A stretch of DNA of 64,000 nucleotides from Halostagnicola larsenii XH-48 (GCF_000517625.1 NZ_CP007055.1:2170001-2234000); one strand, 5' to 3'; shown: positions 15,827-26,003, counted from the stretch's first letter. Translations and numbers: made by a program. Notes: generated by a model from the sequence alone, not told the origin.

Positions 15827-17803
15827 ATGAGTGACGTTTTTGATACATTCATTCGAGAAAGTCAGGACGACCTTCTCCAGCTCAACAACTCGTTGCTGGC
15901 TCTCGAGGACAATCCAAGTGACGCCGAGGCAATCGATGCGGTATTTAGGGTGAGTCACAATCTCAAGGGGAACTTCGGTGCGATGGGGTTCGAAGCGCCG
16001 TCGAACCTGGCCCACGCGCTCGAAGACCTTCTAGACGAGGTTCGGGAGGGGAACATGGCGGTGACCAGCGACCGGATGAATCTCCTGTTCGAAGCGGTCG
16101 ACTCGCTCGACGAGATGGTCACACAGATCGCGAAGTCGGGGGAGGTGCAACTGGATCCGAGCGGTACGGTCTCCCAGCTCAGAGCGGAGATCGACGGGAG
16201 CGACGGTGACGAAGTCGCCGCCGCTCCGGGCGATGGCAACGATTCGGCCGAGGATTCGATCGACGTTCCGTTCGACACGCTCGCCGAAACGGAAGCGGCG
16301 ACCGCCGATTCGATCTTCCACCTCGACCTCGTCATCGGCGACGGCGAATCGAATCTCGTCGACGCGATGTTTATTCTCGGGGACATTCAGGACGGCTACA
16401 CCGTCCACGCGGGTGTGCCCGCAATAACCGACATCGAATCCGGCGAGTTCGAGGATAGATTCGAACTGTACGTCTCGCCGAACGAGGAGGCAGATGCCGA
16501 CGACATCTTCGAGGAGTACGACGGCCACCGATACCTCGAGTCGGTCGAAGTCGCCGACGTAACCGAGGACGTGAAACGCGGACTCGCGGACGGAGACTCC
16601 ACCGGAGACGACGGCTCCACGGGAGACGAAAGCGGCGGGTCGGTTCTCGACAACCACGATACGGAAATCGAATCGATCCGGGTCGACGTGACGACCATCG
16701 ACGAGCTGTACAATCAGGTCGAGGAGATGGTGACGAGCCGAATCAAACTCCGAAACACGATCGAGGAGCTGGGCGTTTCGGAGGTCGAAAAGGAACTCAG
16801 CGAACACGACAAGATCACGTCCAGAATTCAGGACACCGTCCTCGAGATGCGGTTGGTTCCCGTCCGGACGATCGCGGGACACTTCCCGCGGCTCGTTCGC
16901 GATATCGCACAGGAACAGGGCAAGGAGATCACCTTCGAGATGACCGGCGTCGACATCGAGATGGATCGGTCGATCCTAAACGAGATGCGGGACCCGCTCG
17001 TCCACCTCATCCGAAACGCGATCGATCACGGGATCGAGGAGCCGGATATTCGGGAGGCAAAGGGGAAATCTCGAGAGGGAACCATCGAACTCCGTGGAAC
17101 GCGCGAACGCGACACGGTGACGCTCGCCATCGAGGACGACGGCGCGGGACTCGATCCGGAACGGCTCCGAAAGAAGGCGATCGAGAAGGACGTCATGAGC
17201 CCGGCGAAAGTCCAGTCGCTCGAGCGCTCTGAGGTCTACGAGCTGATCTTCCATCCCGGCTTCTCGACCAACGACGAGGTGACCGACATCAGCGGTCGCG
17301 GCGTGGGAATGGACGTCGTCAATCGCGTCGTTCAGAGCGTCGACGGCGACATCGACGTCGAGAGCGAGCCCGGAGAGGGAACGTGCGTCACGTTGACGCT
17401 TCCGGTGAGCGTGGCGATCGAACGGGTGCTGTTCGTCGAAATCGGCGATGAAGCATATGGCATTCCGATCAAGAACGTCGACGACATCTCGGTTATCTCG
17501 GATCTCGACATTCAGTCGATTGACAACTCGAAGATCCTGAGTCACGATTCGAAAACGTATCCGATCATCGACCTCGGCGAGTCGCTTTCGGTCCCGGAGA
17601 CCGAACAACACGACGACGACCTGATCGTTCGGGTCAAAGACGGCATTCGAAAAGTCGCACTGCGGTGTGACGGGATGAACGGCCAGGAAGAAGTCGTCAT
17701 CAAACCGTTCCACGGTTCGCTCAGCAGCACCGAGGGAATCAGCGGTGCGTCCGTCCTCGGCGAGGGCGACGTGGTGATGATCCTCGACGTCGAATCGTTG
17801 TAG
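15827..17803 (+). CDS. cheA: Chemotaxis histidine kinase CheA
   Basis: 658 residues. The HPt domain holds phospho-acceptor His44 in 'RVSHNLKGNF'. Residues about 155-245 form a CheY-binding (P2-like) domain. A Gly/Asp/Ser linker near 255-275 precedes the dimerisation helices (about 285-345). The ATPase domain has the N box 'HLIRNAIDHGIEEPD', 'AIEDDGAGLDPERL' and 'GRGVGMDVV'. A CheW-like regulatory domain ends the protein. It receives transducer signals and phosphorylates CheY and CheB. It is divergent from parA and followed by two globin transducers on the same strand. No cheY or cheR gene is in the window. Confidence 0.96.
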   Translation: MSDVFDTFIRESQDDLLQLNNSLLALEDNPSDAEAIDAVFRVSHNLKGNFGAMGFEAPSNLAHALEDLLDEVREGNMAVTSDRMNLLFEAVDSLDEMVTQIAKSGEVQLDPSGTVSQLRAEIDGSDGDEVAAAPGDGNDSAEDSIDVPFDTLAETEAATADSIFHLDLVIGDGESNLVDAMFILGDIQDGYTVHAGVPAITDIESGEFEDRFELYVSPNEEADADDIFEEYDGHRYLESVEVADVTEDVKRGLADGDSTGDDGSTGDESGGSVLDNHDTEIESIRVDVTTIDELYNQVEEMVTSRIKLRNTIEELGVSEVEKELSEHDKITSRIQDTVLEMRLVPVRTIAGHFPRLVRDIAQEQGKEITFEMTGVDIEMDRSILNEMRDPLVHLIRNAIDHGIEEPDIREAKGKSREGTIELRGTRERDTVTLAIEDDGAGLDPERLRKKAIEKDVMSPAKVQSLERSEVYELIFHPGFSTNDEVTDISGRGVGMDVVNRVVQSVDGDIDVESEPGEGTCVTLTLPVSVAIERVLFVEIGDEAYGIPIKNVDDISVISDLDIQSIDNSKILSHDSKTYPIIDLGESLSVPETEQHDDDLIVRVKDGIRKVALRCDGMNGQEEVVIKPFHGSLSSTEGISGASVLGEGDVVMILDVESL

Positions 17804-17960
17804 CCGATTCGTCGCGAGGGCGAACTCTCGAGCGACCCGATTTTTCAGGATCCCAGTGGGGATTCTCAGAGCCCCATGTGCGAACGAGCACGGCGCTCGA
17901 GCGTGCTGGGGGCCAGTAAACCTAAACCCCGATAGTGAGCACGTATACTAACAACTACCC

Positions 17961-19430
17961 ATGAACGAGGATCCATATCGAACGGACGGCGGGACTGCGA
18001 CCGGGGTTGACCAACTCGATGAACTCGGCATCGACGGCCAGTCGCTGGCGTGGCGAAAGGAGTTCACGCGGTTCGACGAAACCGATCGAAAACGACTCGA
18101 GGAAATTTCGTCGGTTATCCGAGCGGAGTCCGACCGCATCGCTCAAACGATCGCCGATCACTCGATCGAGATGGGAACCATCGACTCGGCTGGCGCCGAG
18201 AACCTTCGACAGCAAACGGACGGCTACATAGACGAGATGGCGTCCGGGTCGTACGGCCAGCAGTATTACGAGAAGCGGGCGAAGGCCGGCGAGCGCTACG
18301 AGCAGATGGGAGTCGAGCCGAGTATCGTTATCGGAGCCTACACGGTACACACCGAGGCCCTGGCCGAAGGAATCGCAACCGACGTGCTCGAGGAGATGGG
18401 TGTCGCGAACGCAGATCCCGATACCGACGTTGCTGCAGGTACCGTTCAAGACGGTGTCGAGACGATGGTTCAGCGGATCGTCTCGATGGTCAAGTTACTG
18501 AACTTAGACCAGCAGGTCGCGGTCGATCAGTACGTCAAGTCCTACGCCGACCTCGAGGAGGACGCCAAGCGGCGGGAATCGATCGCCCAGCGAACCCAGG
18601 AGATGATCGCGGAACTCCGGAACGCGACCGAAGACGTCCAGAAAGCGACGAGCGAAATTGATTCGATGACGACGACCCAGTCGGAATCGATTTCGACGGT
18701 CACGAGCGAGGTTTCGACGGTCTCTGCGACCGTCGAGGAAGTCGCCTCGAACGCACAGGAGGTCAGTTCGACCAGCGACGAGAGCGCGGAGTTCGTCGAG
18801 GATTCCCTCGACAACGGCGAACAGGCGATAGAGAGCATGGAAAGCGTCGAGCAAGCGACCGAACAGGTCTCGGACGACGTCGAGGCCCTGCGAGAGGGGG
18901 TAGAAGAAATCGACGAGGTCGTCGAAGTCATCAACGACATCGCAGACCAGACGAACCTCCTGGCCGTAAACGCCTCCATCGAGGCGGCAGACAGCGGCCA
19001 GACGGGAGACCGGTTTGCGGTCGTCGCGAACGAAGTGAAGTCACTGGCTGAAAACTCGAAAGAGGAAGCGAAAAACATCGAACGGACGGTCACGCAGATC
19101 CAGCAGGATACCGAACACACCGCGACGAGCCTCGAGACGGCGATCGAAGAGCTCGACGAGAGCGTCCAGATGGTACAGGAGACGGTCGACAACCTCACTC
19201 GGATCGAGGACCTGGTGAGCGACACGTCCGAGGGCATCAATCAGGTTGCGGTGGCGACCGACGATCAGGCGGCGAGTATCGAGGAGGTCGCGAGCATGAC
19301 AGAAGAGGCGAAGCGTCAAACTGAAGAAGTATCTTCGAAATCCGAGGATATCGCCGATGTTGCGGACGAGCAGTTCGAGCTGATGGACGATCTCGAGACC
19401 GAAGCAAAGCGGCTGACTGAAGACGGATAG
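17961..19430 (+). CDS. Soluble globin-coupled transducer paralogue with Tyr in place of the heme-ligand His
   Basis: 489 residues with no membrane segment. Residues about 22-190 align with HemAT globin-sensor domains ('[20 protein letters not shown]', '[22 protein letters not shown]'). At the proximal-histidine position the protein has Tyr113 ('GERYEQM'), while the next gene has His124 ('GKLHDML'). Residues about 200-485 are a methyl-accepting signalling domain with the hairpin tip '[20 protein letters not shown]'. It may bind heme through Tyr, bind another ligand, or be heme-free. It lies directly after cheA and 121 bp before its paralogue. Confidence 0.88.
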   Translation: MNEDPYRTDGGTATGVDQLDELGIDGQSLAWRKEFTRFDETDRKRLEEISSVIRAESDRIAQTIADHSIEMGTIDSAGAENLRQQTDGYIDEMASGSYGQQYYEKRAKAGERYEQMGVEPSIVIGAYTVHTEALAEGIATDVLEEMGVANADPDTDVAAGTVQDGVETMVQRIVSMVKLLNLDQQVAVDQYVKSYADLEEDAKRRESIAQRTQEMIAELRNATEDVQKATSEIDSMTTTQSESISTVTSEVSTVSATVEEVASNAQEVSSTSDESAEFVEDSLDNGEQAIESMESVEQATEQVSDDVEALREGVEEIDEVVEVINDIADQTNLLAVNASIEAADSGQTGDRFAVVANEVKSLAENSKEEAKNIERTVTQIQQDTEHTATSLETAIEELDESVQMVQETVDNLTRIEDLVSDTSEGINQVAVATDDQAASIEEVASMTEEAKRQTEEVSSKSEDIADVADEQFELMDDLETEAKRLTEDG

Positions 19431-19515
19431 AGCGAACATATTCGGGCTAGGTATTGCTCGTGTAGAACGATCAGTTCCACGGATAAAATCACATACGTCT
19501 GGAATAACAAGTGGA

Positions 19516-19524
19516 TTTATATAC
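19516..19524 (+). promoter_or_regulatory. TATA box for globin transducer hemAT
   Basis: TTTATATAC lies about 30 bp upstream of ATG 19552, at the spacing expected for a short-leader or leaderless haloarchaeal transcript. Confidence 0.65.
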
Positions 19525-19551
19525 GTAAAAGAGAATTACAAATTCGTTATT

Positions 19552-21201
19552 ATGATCGGCGATGGGAGCGAGTACAAAATCTCTGAGGGGGATCGACGGA
19601 ACGTTATCGGGTCGCAGCTAACTGACGAACTCGGTATCGACGCGGCGCGAATCGAGTGGCGAAAGGACTTCACGCGGTTCGATCGGGCGGATGCAGACCG
19701 CCTCGAGTCGATGTCGGAGTTGTTCGACACCATTGCAGACGGTCTCGTCGATGATTTCTATGCGGAGATGCAGTCTCACGAGGAGACGGTTGCGATACTG
19801 GACTCCTCGAGCAAGGAAGTCGAGAGCCTGAAACGGACTCAGGCGGAGTATCTCAAAGATCTTGGTCGCGGGAACTACGGGCAGGACTACTTCGACCGGC
19901 GAGCGAAAATCGGGAAGCTTCACGACATGCTCGATCTCGGACCGGAAATCTACCTGGGGGCGTACTCGATCTACTACGAAGGTATTCTCGACGCAATCGC
20001 ACGTTCGGCCAAAGATCAGCCGGCGCTTTCCGGCGGTTCGGACGGTGCCGAAACGACAGCAGCGACGGAGTCGCCGACAGGCGCTGGCGCGACAGTATCA
20101 GGAACGGACGCAACCGCAGCAACTGACGCGTCCGCAGGTACCGGCGCGGCGGCAACGAAAACCCGAGAAGAGCCGCTTCTCACCGCCAGCGAAGCTCAGG
20201 AGGCGGTCGACGACGCCGTCGACGAGGTGGTCGATCGGACGCTCTCGGCGCTCAAACTCATCAACCTCGATCAGCAGATCGTGATGGACACCTACATCCA
20301 CTCCTACGCGGATATCGAGGCGGAACTCGAGCGCCGAGAGCGCGTCACCGAAAGCGTCGAAGAAAACGTTTCGAAGCTTCGCGGCTCCGCAGACGACGCC
20401 GTCGAGCGGTCGAACGAAGTCGGCCAGCTCGCCGAAGAGCAGGTCGAGTCGATGTCCCAGGTGTCGGGCGAGATCTCGAGTCTCTCGGCGACGGTCGAGG
20501 AAATCGCCTCGAACGCCGAGGAGGTCAGTTCGACCAGCGAAACCGCGACGAATATCGCGGACAACGCCTCCGACACCGCCGGCGATGCACTCGAGAAGAT
20601 GGAGAGCCTCGAGCGAGCCGCTGGAGAGGTCGCCGAAGATGTCGAGAATCTCCGCGAACGGGTCGACCGGATCGACGAGATCGTGAAGGTCATCAACACG
20701 ATTGCCGATCAGACGAACTTGCTTGCGATCAACGCCTCGATCGAGGCCGCGACTGCGGGTGAGGCCGGTGACAGCTTCGCCGTCGTCGCCGACGAGGTCA
20801 AATCCCTCGCCGAGGAGTCCCAGGAGGAGGCAAAGAACATCGAGCAGATGATCGAGCAGATCAAAGCGGACACCGAAAATACCGTCGAGAGCATGAACCG
20901 AGCGGGGGCGGAAACCGACGATGCGGTCGATCTCGTCGAGGACGCCGTCGAGGACCTGAACCGGATCGAATCGTCGGTTCGAGAGGCGACGACCGGTATT
21001 CAAGAGGTCGCCGACGCGACTGACGATCAGGCTGCAAGCACCGAGGAAGTCGCCAGCATGACCGACTCCTCGATGGGGAAAGCCGAAGAGATCGCTGACG
21101 CCAGCAACGAGATCGCCGACGCAAACGAGTATCAGGCCGAACTCGCCAAGGAGATCGAAGCCGAGGTCGACGAGTTACGAGATAACGACCTCCAACGCTG
21201 A
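19552..21201 (+). CDS. hemAT: HemAT-type globin-coupled aerotaxis transducer
   Basis: 549 residues, soluble. The globin-sensor domain (about 25-160) includes '[20 protein letters not shown]' and '[22 protein letters not shown]', which contains the proximal heme ligand His124. An Ala/Thr/Gly-rich insertion of about 50 residues (163-213) interrupts the domain before '[21 protein letters not shown]'. The methyl-accepting domain follows, with tip '[20 protein letters not shown]'. HemAT proteins sense oxygen and feed CheA. It has its own TATA box, so it can be expressed separately from the paralogue upstream. Confidence 0.93.
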   Translation: MIGDGSEYKISEGDRRNVIGSQLTDELGIDAARIEWRKDFTRFDRADADRLESMSELFDTIADGLVDDFYAEMQSHEETVAILDSSSKEVESLKRTQAEYLKDLGRGNYGQDYFDRRAKIGKLHDMLDLGPEIYLGAYSIYYEGILDAIARSAKDQPALSGGSDGAETTAATESPTGAGATVSGTDATAATDASAGTGAAATKTREEPLLTASEAQEAVDDAVDEVVDRTLSALKLINLDQQIVMDTYIHSYADIEAELERRERVTESVEENVSKLRGSADDAVERSNEVGQLAEEQVESMSQVSGEISSLSATVEEIASNAEEVSSTSETATNIADNASDTAGDALEKMESLERAAGEVAEDVENLRERVDRIDEIVKVINTIADQTNLLAINASIEAATAGEAGDSFAVVADEVKSLAEESQEEAKNIEQMIEQIKADTENTVESMNRAGAETDDAVDLVEDAVEDLNRIESSVREATTGIQEVADATDDQAASTEEVASMTDSSMGKAEEIADASNEIADANEYQAELAKEIEAEVDELRDNDLQR

Positions 21202-21300
21202 ATTCCGGTCCCGATTATCGCGATTCAATCGTCATCGTCCCCCGAGACGGTGAGCGCCTGTATTTACTGTGGACAACTGTGTTCGACGTTGGCCGGTGGG

Positions 21301-22833
21301 TTAGTCGTCGGTCAGGATATCCGCGGAGAGTCCCTGAGCCATCTCGATTTCCTTCGAGTTGTTGAGCGTGAACGCGGTCCGTTCGGTGACGGCCTCGATG
21401 GCTTCTCGAGCGCTCGGATAGCCGTTGCCCGACTTCTTGACGCCGCCGAACGGAAGCTGGATCTCCGCGCCGATACACGGGAGGTTCGCGTACGCGAGGC
21501 CGATCTCGGCTTCGTCGCGAAACCGGTTGATCTTCCGGTAGTCTTCGCTGACGATCGCGCCCGCGAGGCCGTAGGGAGTGTCGTTGTGGATCTCGAGCGC
21601 CCGGTCGATGTCGCCGTCGTACTCGAGGAGGGCGACGTGGGGTCCGAAACACTCCTCTTGGAGACACCGCAGGTCGGAGTCGTACTCGAGTTCGTAGACG
21701 AACGGGCCGACCCAGTGGCCGGTTTCATGACCCTCGGGAATCTCCTCATCCCCGAGTTCGAAGCGGTCGACGAGCACCTCGGCCCCTTCCTTGCGGGCCA
21801 GTTCGTTGTGTTTCGCGATCTTTTCGACGTGCTGGGCCTCGATCGCGGGACCCATGAACGTCGATTCATCGAGCGGATCGCCGACGGAGATGCTCTCTGC
21901 GACCTCGACGAAACGGTCCTTGAACTCCTCGTAGACGTCGGTGTGGACGATCAGGCGCTCGGAAGAGACGCAGCGCTGACCGGTCGTCTTGAAACTGGAC
22001 ATGATTGCCGAGTGGATCGCGATGTCCATGTCGGCGTCTTCGGTGATGATGATCCCGTTTTTGCCGCCCATTTCGCAGGCCGCGAGTTTGCCGGGCTCGG
22101 CCCCGACCTTGCCGGCGATCTCGTGGCCGACTTCCGCGGAGCCGGTAAAGAGAACGGTGTCGACGCGCTCGTCGTCGGTGATGGCCGCACCGGCGTCGCC
22201 GAAGCCCTGCACCATGTTGAATACGCCGTCGGGGATGCCTGCGTCCTCGAACATTTCCGCGATGATCTGGCCGCACCACGGCGTCTGTTCGGCGGGCTTC
22301 CAGACGACCGTGTTGCCCTCGACCAGCGCGATAGCCATGTGCCAGAACGGGATCGCGACGGGGAAGTTCCAGGGAGTGATACAGCCGACGACGCCACGCG
22401 GTTTGCGGCGCATGTACGCATCCTTCGAGGCTATTTCGCTCGGAACGACGTCGCCGTGGGGATGGCGGGCGTTGGCCGCGGCCCACTCGACCATGTGATA
22501 GGCTTCGACGACATCGGCTCGCCCCTCCGAGATTTCCTTGCCGCACTCTTTCGTGACGATTTCGCCCAGTTCGTCCGTCCGATCGCGGAGTTCGTGGTAG
22601 ATGTCCCAGAGGTACTCCGCGCGGTCGATATACGAGAGGGATCGCCACTCCTCGGTCGCGTCTTCAGCGGCCTCGAGCGCCCGGTCGACATCCGACTCGG
22701 TTCCACGGGCGAACGACGCGAGCCGTTCACCCGTCGCCGGGTTCTCGCTGTCGAACGTTTCCGCGCCGTCGCCGTCGGTCCACTCGCCTGCAATGTAGTG
22801 TTCGTACGTGTCGCCGGCAGATTGACTCGCCAT
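21301..22833 (-). CDS. Aldehyde dehydrogenase family, probable delta-1-pyrroline-5-carboxylate dehydrogenase
   Basis: 510 residues with full ALDH signatures: 'ITPWNFPVAIPFWHMA', 'VLFTGSAEVGHEIAG', 'ACEMGGKNGIIITEDAD' (catalytic Glu), 'KTTGQRCVSSERLIVH' (catalytic Cys) and 'ECFGPHVALLEY'. It is divergent from an HTH-10 regulator that is followed by proline dehydrogenase. This context makes conversion of P5C/glutamate semialdehyde to glutamate the best guess. From the protein alone it could also be another NAD(P)-dependent aldehyde dehydrogenase. ATG 22833; the divergent spacer to the regulator is 86 bp. Confidence 0.85.
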   Translation of the reverse strand: MASQSAGDTYEHYIAGEWTDGDGAETFDSENPATGERLASFARGTESDVDRALEAAEDATEEWRSLSYIDRAEYLWDIYHELRDRTDELGEIVTKECGKEISEGRADVVEAYHMVEWAAANARHPHGDVVPSEIASKDAYMRRKPRGVVGCITPWNFPVAIPFWHMAIALVEGNTVVWKPAEQTPWCGQIIAEMFEDAGIPDGVFNMVQGFGDAGAAITDDERVDTVLFTGSAEVGHEIAGKVGAEPGKLAACEMGGKNGIIITEDADMDIAIHSAIMSSFKTTGQRCVSSERLIVHTDVYEEFKDRFVEVAESISVGDPLDESTFMGPAIEAQHVEKIAKHNELARKEGAEVLVDRFELGDEEIPEGHETGHWVGPFVYELEYDSDLRCLQEECFGPHVALLEYDGDIDRALEIHNDTPYGLAGAIVSEDYRKINRFRDEAEIGLAYANLPCIGAEIQLPFGGVKKSGNGYPSAREAIEAVTERTAFTLNNSKEIEMAQGLSADILTDD

Positions 22834-22919
22834 ACCCTGTTATCGGTCTCCGATCAGTAGTAAATGGCCCCTCCCATGGTCGGGACAAACGTATAAATAT
22901 GTGCGTGATACTACCAGAC
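22834..22919. promoter_or_regulatory. Divergent promoter region of the proline-catabolism genes
   Basis: An 86-bp spacer. TATAAATA (22892-22899) sits about 25 bp before the HTH-10 gene start. A weaker TTTACTACT on the other strand (about 22855-22863) could serve the ALDH gene. A weak symmetry TCCC...GGGA at 22872-22885 lies between them. Confidence 0.65.
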
Positions 22920-23672
22920 ATGGCAACCACAGAGACCGCAGACGAGTATCCGCCCGCCGGTGCGTGTCTCACCCTCGAGATCTGGCACCCGAACTGCTGG
23001 ACGCTCGAGGTGACCGAGGCGACCGAGGCGAGTCTTCTGGCACACACCGTCTACAACGCGACCGACGGCCGGGTCAAGGGCCACTTTACCGCCTACGGCG
23101 ACTCGCTCGCGGCGGTCACCGACCTGATCGACGCGACCCGGAGCTCGCCGTTGACCGATTCCGTCGTCGTGATGCAACGGAGATACGGGTTCGACGAAGC
23201 CGGATCCGTTCCGGGAAACGCCGCACGAGAGCTGTTCGTCGAGTACGATCCGACCAACACGATCAGCGACGCGCTCGCCTCGGAGGGGTTCATCCAAGAA
23301 TCGGCGGTCCGAATCCGCAACGGCACCGAGTACTGGTCGGTGTTCGTCGGGGACACGGACCGCGATCGGCTCCACGATCGACTCGAGACCGTCCGCGAGA
23401 AGGGCTCAGCCGAGATCACGGTCGCGAAGATCACGACACACGACGCGTTCAACACCGAAACGCCGGGCCGCGTCGCGCTCCTCTCGACGCGCCAGCGCGA
23501 CGTCTTCGAACTCGCGTGCGAACACAACTACTACGCCTGGCCCAGGGAGATCACGACGCGGGAGCTTGCAGAGAAGGCGGACGTGTCGAAGACGACGCTG
23601 CTCGAGCACCTCCGAAAGGCGGAAGCGAAACTGCTCGACCCGGCTATCGAAGAAGTTAGCCAGCCGCTGTGA
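22920..23672 (+). CDS. HTH-10 (Bat-type) transcriptional regulator of proline catabolism
   Basis: 250 residues. The C-terminal HTH-10 domain is typical of haloarchaeal bacterio-opsin-activator-like regulators: 'LLSTRQRDVFELACEHNYYAWPREITTRELAEKADVSKTTLLEHLRKAEAKLL' is the region from about residue 185 to 238. The N-terminal ~170 residues form the usual ligand-sensing part. ATG 22920 is supported by a TATA box 25 bp upstream. It is flanked by P5C-type ALDH (divergent) and proline dehydrogenase (downstream, 110 bp), so it probably activates both in response to proline (inference). Confidence 0.87.
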   Translation: MATTETADEYPPAGACLTLEIWHPNCWTLEVTEATEASLLAHTVYNATDGRVKGHFTAYGDSLAAVTDLIDATRSSPLTDSVVVMQRRYGFDEAGSVPGNAARELFVEYDPTNTISDALASEGFIQESAVRIRNGTEYWSVFVGDTDRDRLHDRLETVREKGSAEITVAKITTHDAFNTETPGRVALLSTRQRDVFELACEHNYYAWPREITTRELAEKADVSKTTLLEHLRKAEAKLLDPAIEEVSQPL

Positions 23673-23782
23673 ACGGACGTTCGAACGCTCGAGACGATTC
23701 GAATCGTTATTTTCCCAAAAAACCTGGCGAAACGTTTGGTCGGTGTAGCGCTTAAGCGTTCTCAGTCGAGATACCAGTTTAG

Positions 23783-24754
23783 ATGATACCACCGATCGCC
23801 AGTCGGTTCGTCGCCGGGGAGTCGCCAGCGAAGGCCATAGAGCACGTCCAGCAGCTCGACGACGACGAGGTCGGGGCGATCCTCAACCTGCTCGGCGAAC
23901 ACCACACGGACCCGGACGTGATCGCCGAGGACGTCGACGCCTACCGGTCGCTCGCCGACTCCATCGCGCGGACAACGTTCGACGCCTGTATCTCCGTCAA
24001 ACCCTCGCAGATCGGCCTCGATATCGGACCCGAGGAGTTCGAGTCCAACCTCGAGCGGATCGTCTCGCACGCGGCCGACCGCGACGTTTTCGTCTGGGTC
24101 GATATGGAAGATCACACGACGACGGACGCGACGCTCGAGGCGTACGAACGGCTGGCTCGAGAGTACGCGCCGGACCGGAGCGCTCGAGCGGAGGAGGTGG
24201 CGGGTGCCGGAGCGACGGAAGCGACAGAAATCGGATCGACGAAAACGGCGGAAAGCGGATCGGGTACGGACGGAGTGATGGTCGAAGACGGAGCGGTCGG
24301 CGAAGGCGTCCTCGGACTCTGCCTGCAGGCGAACCTGAAACGCACGCGCGAGGATCTCGAGCGGTTGTCCGACGTTCCCGGCAAAGTTCGACTGGTCAAA
24401 GGGGCCTACGACGAGCCGAAATCCATCGCCTACAAAGAGAAAGAGCGGGTCGACGAGGCCTACCGGACGCTTCTCGAGGACGCCTTCGAGAACCGCGACG
24501 GCGGCATCGCGGTCGGGAGCCACGACCCCGCCATGATCGAGTACGCACGGGAGCTACACGAGGAGTACGGAACCCCCTACGAGGTCCAGATGCTGATGGG
24601 CGTTCGCGACGACGCCCAGCGCGACCTGGCGGCCGACGGCGTCACGGTCTATCAGTACGTTCCCTACGGCTCCCGCTGGCTGTCGTACTTCTATCGGCGC
24701 GTCCGCGAACGAAAGGAGAACCTGCTGTTTGCCGTCCGCGCGGTCCTTTCGTGA
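23783..24754 (+). CDS. Proline dehydrogenase
   Basis: 323 residues. It starts 'MIPPIASRFVAGESP' and continues 'VGAILNLLGEHHTDPDVI', 'ISVKPSQIGLDIG', 'VFVWVDMEDHTTTDATL', 'LVKGAYDEPKSIAYKEK', 'GSHDPAMIEYA' and 'YEVQMLMGVRDDAQRDL', ending 'YVPYGSRWLSYFYRRVRE'. These are PF01619 family signatures including the FAD- and proline-binding residues. It oxidises proline to P5C. An insertion at about 130-172, rich in Ala, Glu, Gly and Thr, interrupts the barrel and is probably a surface loop. The HTH-10 regulator lies upstream on the same strand. Confidence 0.92.
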   Translation: MIPPIASRFVAGESPAKAIEHVQQLDDDEVGAILNLLGEHHTDPDVIAEDVDAYRSLADSIARTTFDACISVKPSQIGLDIGPEEFESNLERIVSHAADRDVFVWVDMEDHTTTDATLEAYERLAREYAPDRSARAEEVAGAGATEATEIGSTKTAESGSGTDGVMVEDGAVGEGVLGLCLQANLKRTREDLERLSDVPGKVRLVKGAYDEPKSIAYKEKERVDEAYRTLLEDAFENRDGGIAVGSHDPAMIEYARELHEEYGTPYEVQMLMGVRDDAQRDLAADGVTVYQYVPYGSRWLSYFYRRVRERKENLLFAVRAVLS

Positions 24755-24883
24755 GCGGCAAGCGTTTCGTCTCGTCCGCGGCGATCATCTCGTGGGAGCC
24801 AGTAGGCAGTACGTTTCGTCGACGGTAAACGGCCTTCGACCGCGAACGATAGAGCAATCCACGTAGCCCTTGCAAGGTGAGAC

Positions 24884-25933
24884 ATGCGCGAACTCGACGG
24901 CGCGGACGCGGGCGGCCAGTTCGTTCGAACGGCGCTTTCGCTGGCGGCCCTCGAGAACGAACCGATCCGGATCGAGAACGTCCGCGGCGATCGCTCGACG
25001 CCGGGGATGCGACCCCAGCACCTCGCGGTCCTCGAGACGATGGAAGCGATCTGCGACGCCGAGGTCTCGGGTGCGGCGGTCGGCTCGGAGACGATCGAGT
25101 TCGAACCGAGACTCGAGTCCGACGGCGAGAAAGCAACCATTCCGGGCGGCAGCTACGCCGTCGGTATCGCTACTGCGGGGAGCATCACGCTCCTGTTCGA
25201 CGCCGTCTTGCCGCTCGCGACGGCGCTCGAGGAACCCCTGTCACTCACCGTCACCGGCGGGACCGACGTGACCTGGTCGCCGCCGATCGAGTACGCGACG
25301 CATGTCAAATTCCCGGTGCTCCGGCGGTTCGGACTCGAGGTGTGCTGTGACGTTGACCGCCGCGGCTTCTATCCGGACGGCGGCGGGCGTGCGACGCTTC
25401 ACCTGGCCCCGTCAAATATCGAGCCGATCGATCTCGAGATGCGGGGGAGCGTCGACGGCGTCCGGTGTTACTCGACCGAGTCCGCGTCGCTCGCGAACAG
25501 CGACGTGGCCGCTCGGCAGGCAACGGGGGCGCTCGAGCGGCTTTCGACCCGCTGCGACGATGCCGGCGGGCTCGAGGTTCGGACCCGACGGGAGACGACG
25601 GCGGCGAGCGACTGTCCCGGGTCGGCGGTCGTGCTCCGCCTCGAACACGCCGGCGGACTGGCGGGGTTCAGTTCGCTCGGCGAGCGAGGGAAGCCGGCCG
25701 AACGCGTGGGCGAGGACGCGGCCGACGCGGCGAACCGGTTTCTCGAGTCCGGGGCGGCCGTCGACCGGCACCTTGCGGACCAACTGCTCGTCTTTCTCGC
25801 GCTCGCGGGCGGAGCAGTCCGAACCTCGGCCGTCACCGATCACGTCGCGGCCAGTCTGGGGCTGCTCGATGAGTTCAGATACGAGTTCGATCGCGAACGG
25901 GCGGACGACTCCGTCCTCGTACGACGAGCGTAG
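24884..25933 (+). CDS. rtcA: RNA 3'-terminal phosphate cyclase
   Basis: 349 residues. 'GGQFVRTALSLAALENEPIRIENVRGDRSTPGMRPQHL' is the N-terminal RtcA signature (residues about 10-48). The C-terminal 'VDRHLADQLLVFLALAGG' has the family's active-site His region. RtcA turns RNA 3'-phosphates into 2',3'-cyclic phosphates through covalent AMP. The family is archaeal and bacterial; a role in RNA repair or tRNA metabolism is likely. It lies alone between proline dehydrogenase and KDG kinase. Confidence 0.93.
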   Translation: MRELDGADAGGQFVRTALSLAALENEPIRIENVRGDRSTPGMRPQHLAVLETMEAICDAEVSGAAVGSETIEFEPRLESDGEKATIPGGSYAVGIATAGSITLLFDAVLPLATALEEPLSLTVTGGTDVTWSPPIEYATHVKFPVLRRFGLEVCCDVDRRGFYPDGGGRATLHLAPSNIEPIDLEMRGSVDGVRCYSTESASLANSDVAARQATGALERLSTRCDDAGGLEVRTRRETTAASDCPGSAVVLRLEHAGGLAGFSSLGERGKPAERVGEDAADAANRFLESGAAVDRHLADQLLVFLALAGGAVRTSAVTDHVAASLGLLDEFRYEFDRERADDSVLVRRA

Positions 25934-25975
25934 GGAGAACTCAGCTCTGGAGTCCGCTCGAGAGATCAGTATCCC

Positions 25976-25984
25976 TTTTATCAC
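25976..25984 (+). promoter_or_regulatory. TATA-like box ahead of a short upstream ORF and kdgK
   Basis: TTTTATCAC sits about 25 bp before ATG 26004, not before the KDG kinase start at 26050. This spacing would make the 17-codon upstream ORF the first, leaderless, reading frame. Confidence 0.5.
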
Positions 25985-26003
25985 GCCATCCGTTTTGCCA
26001 GCC

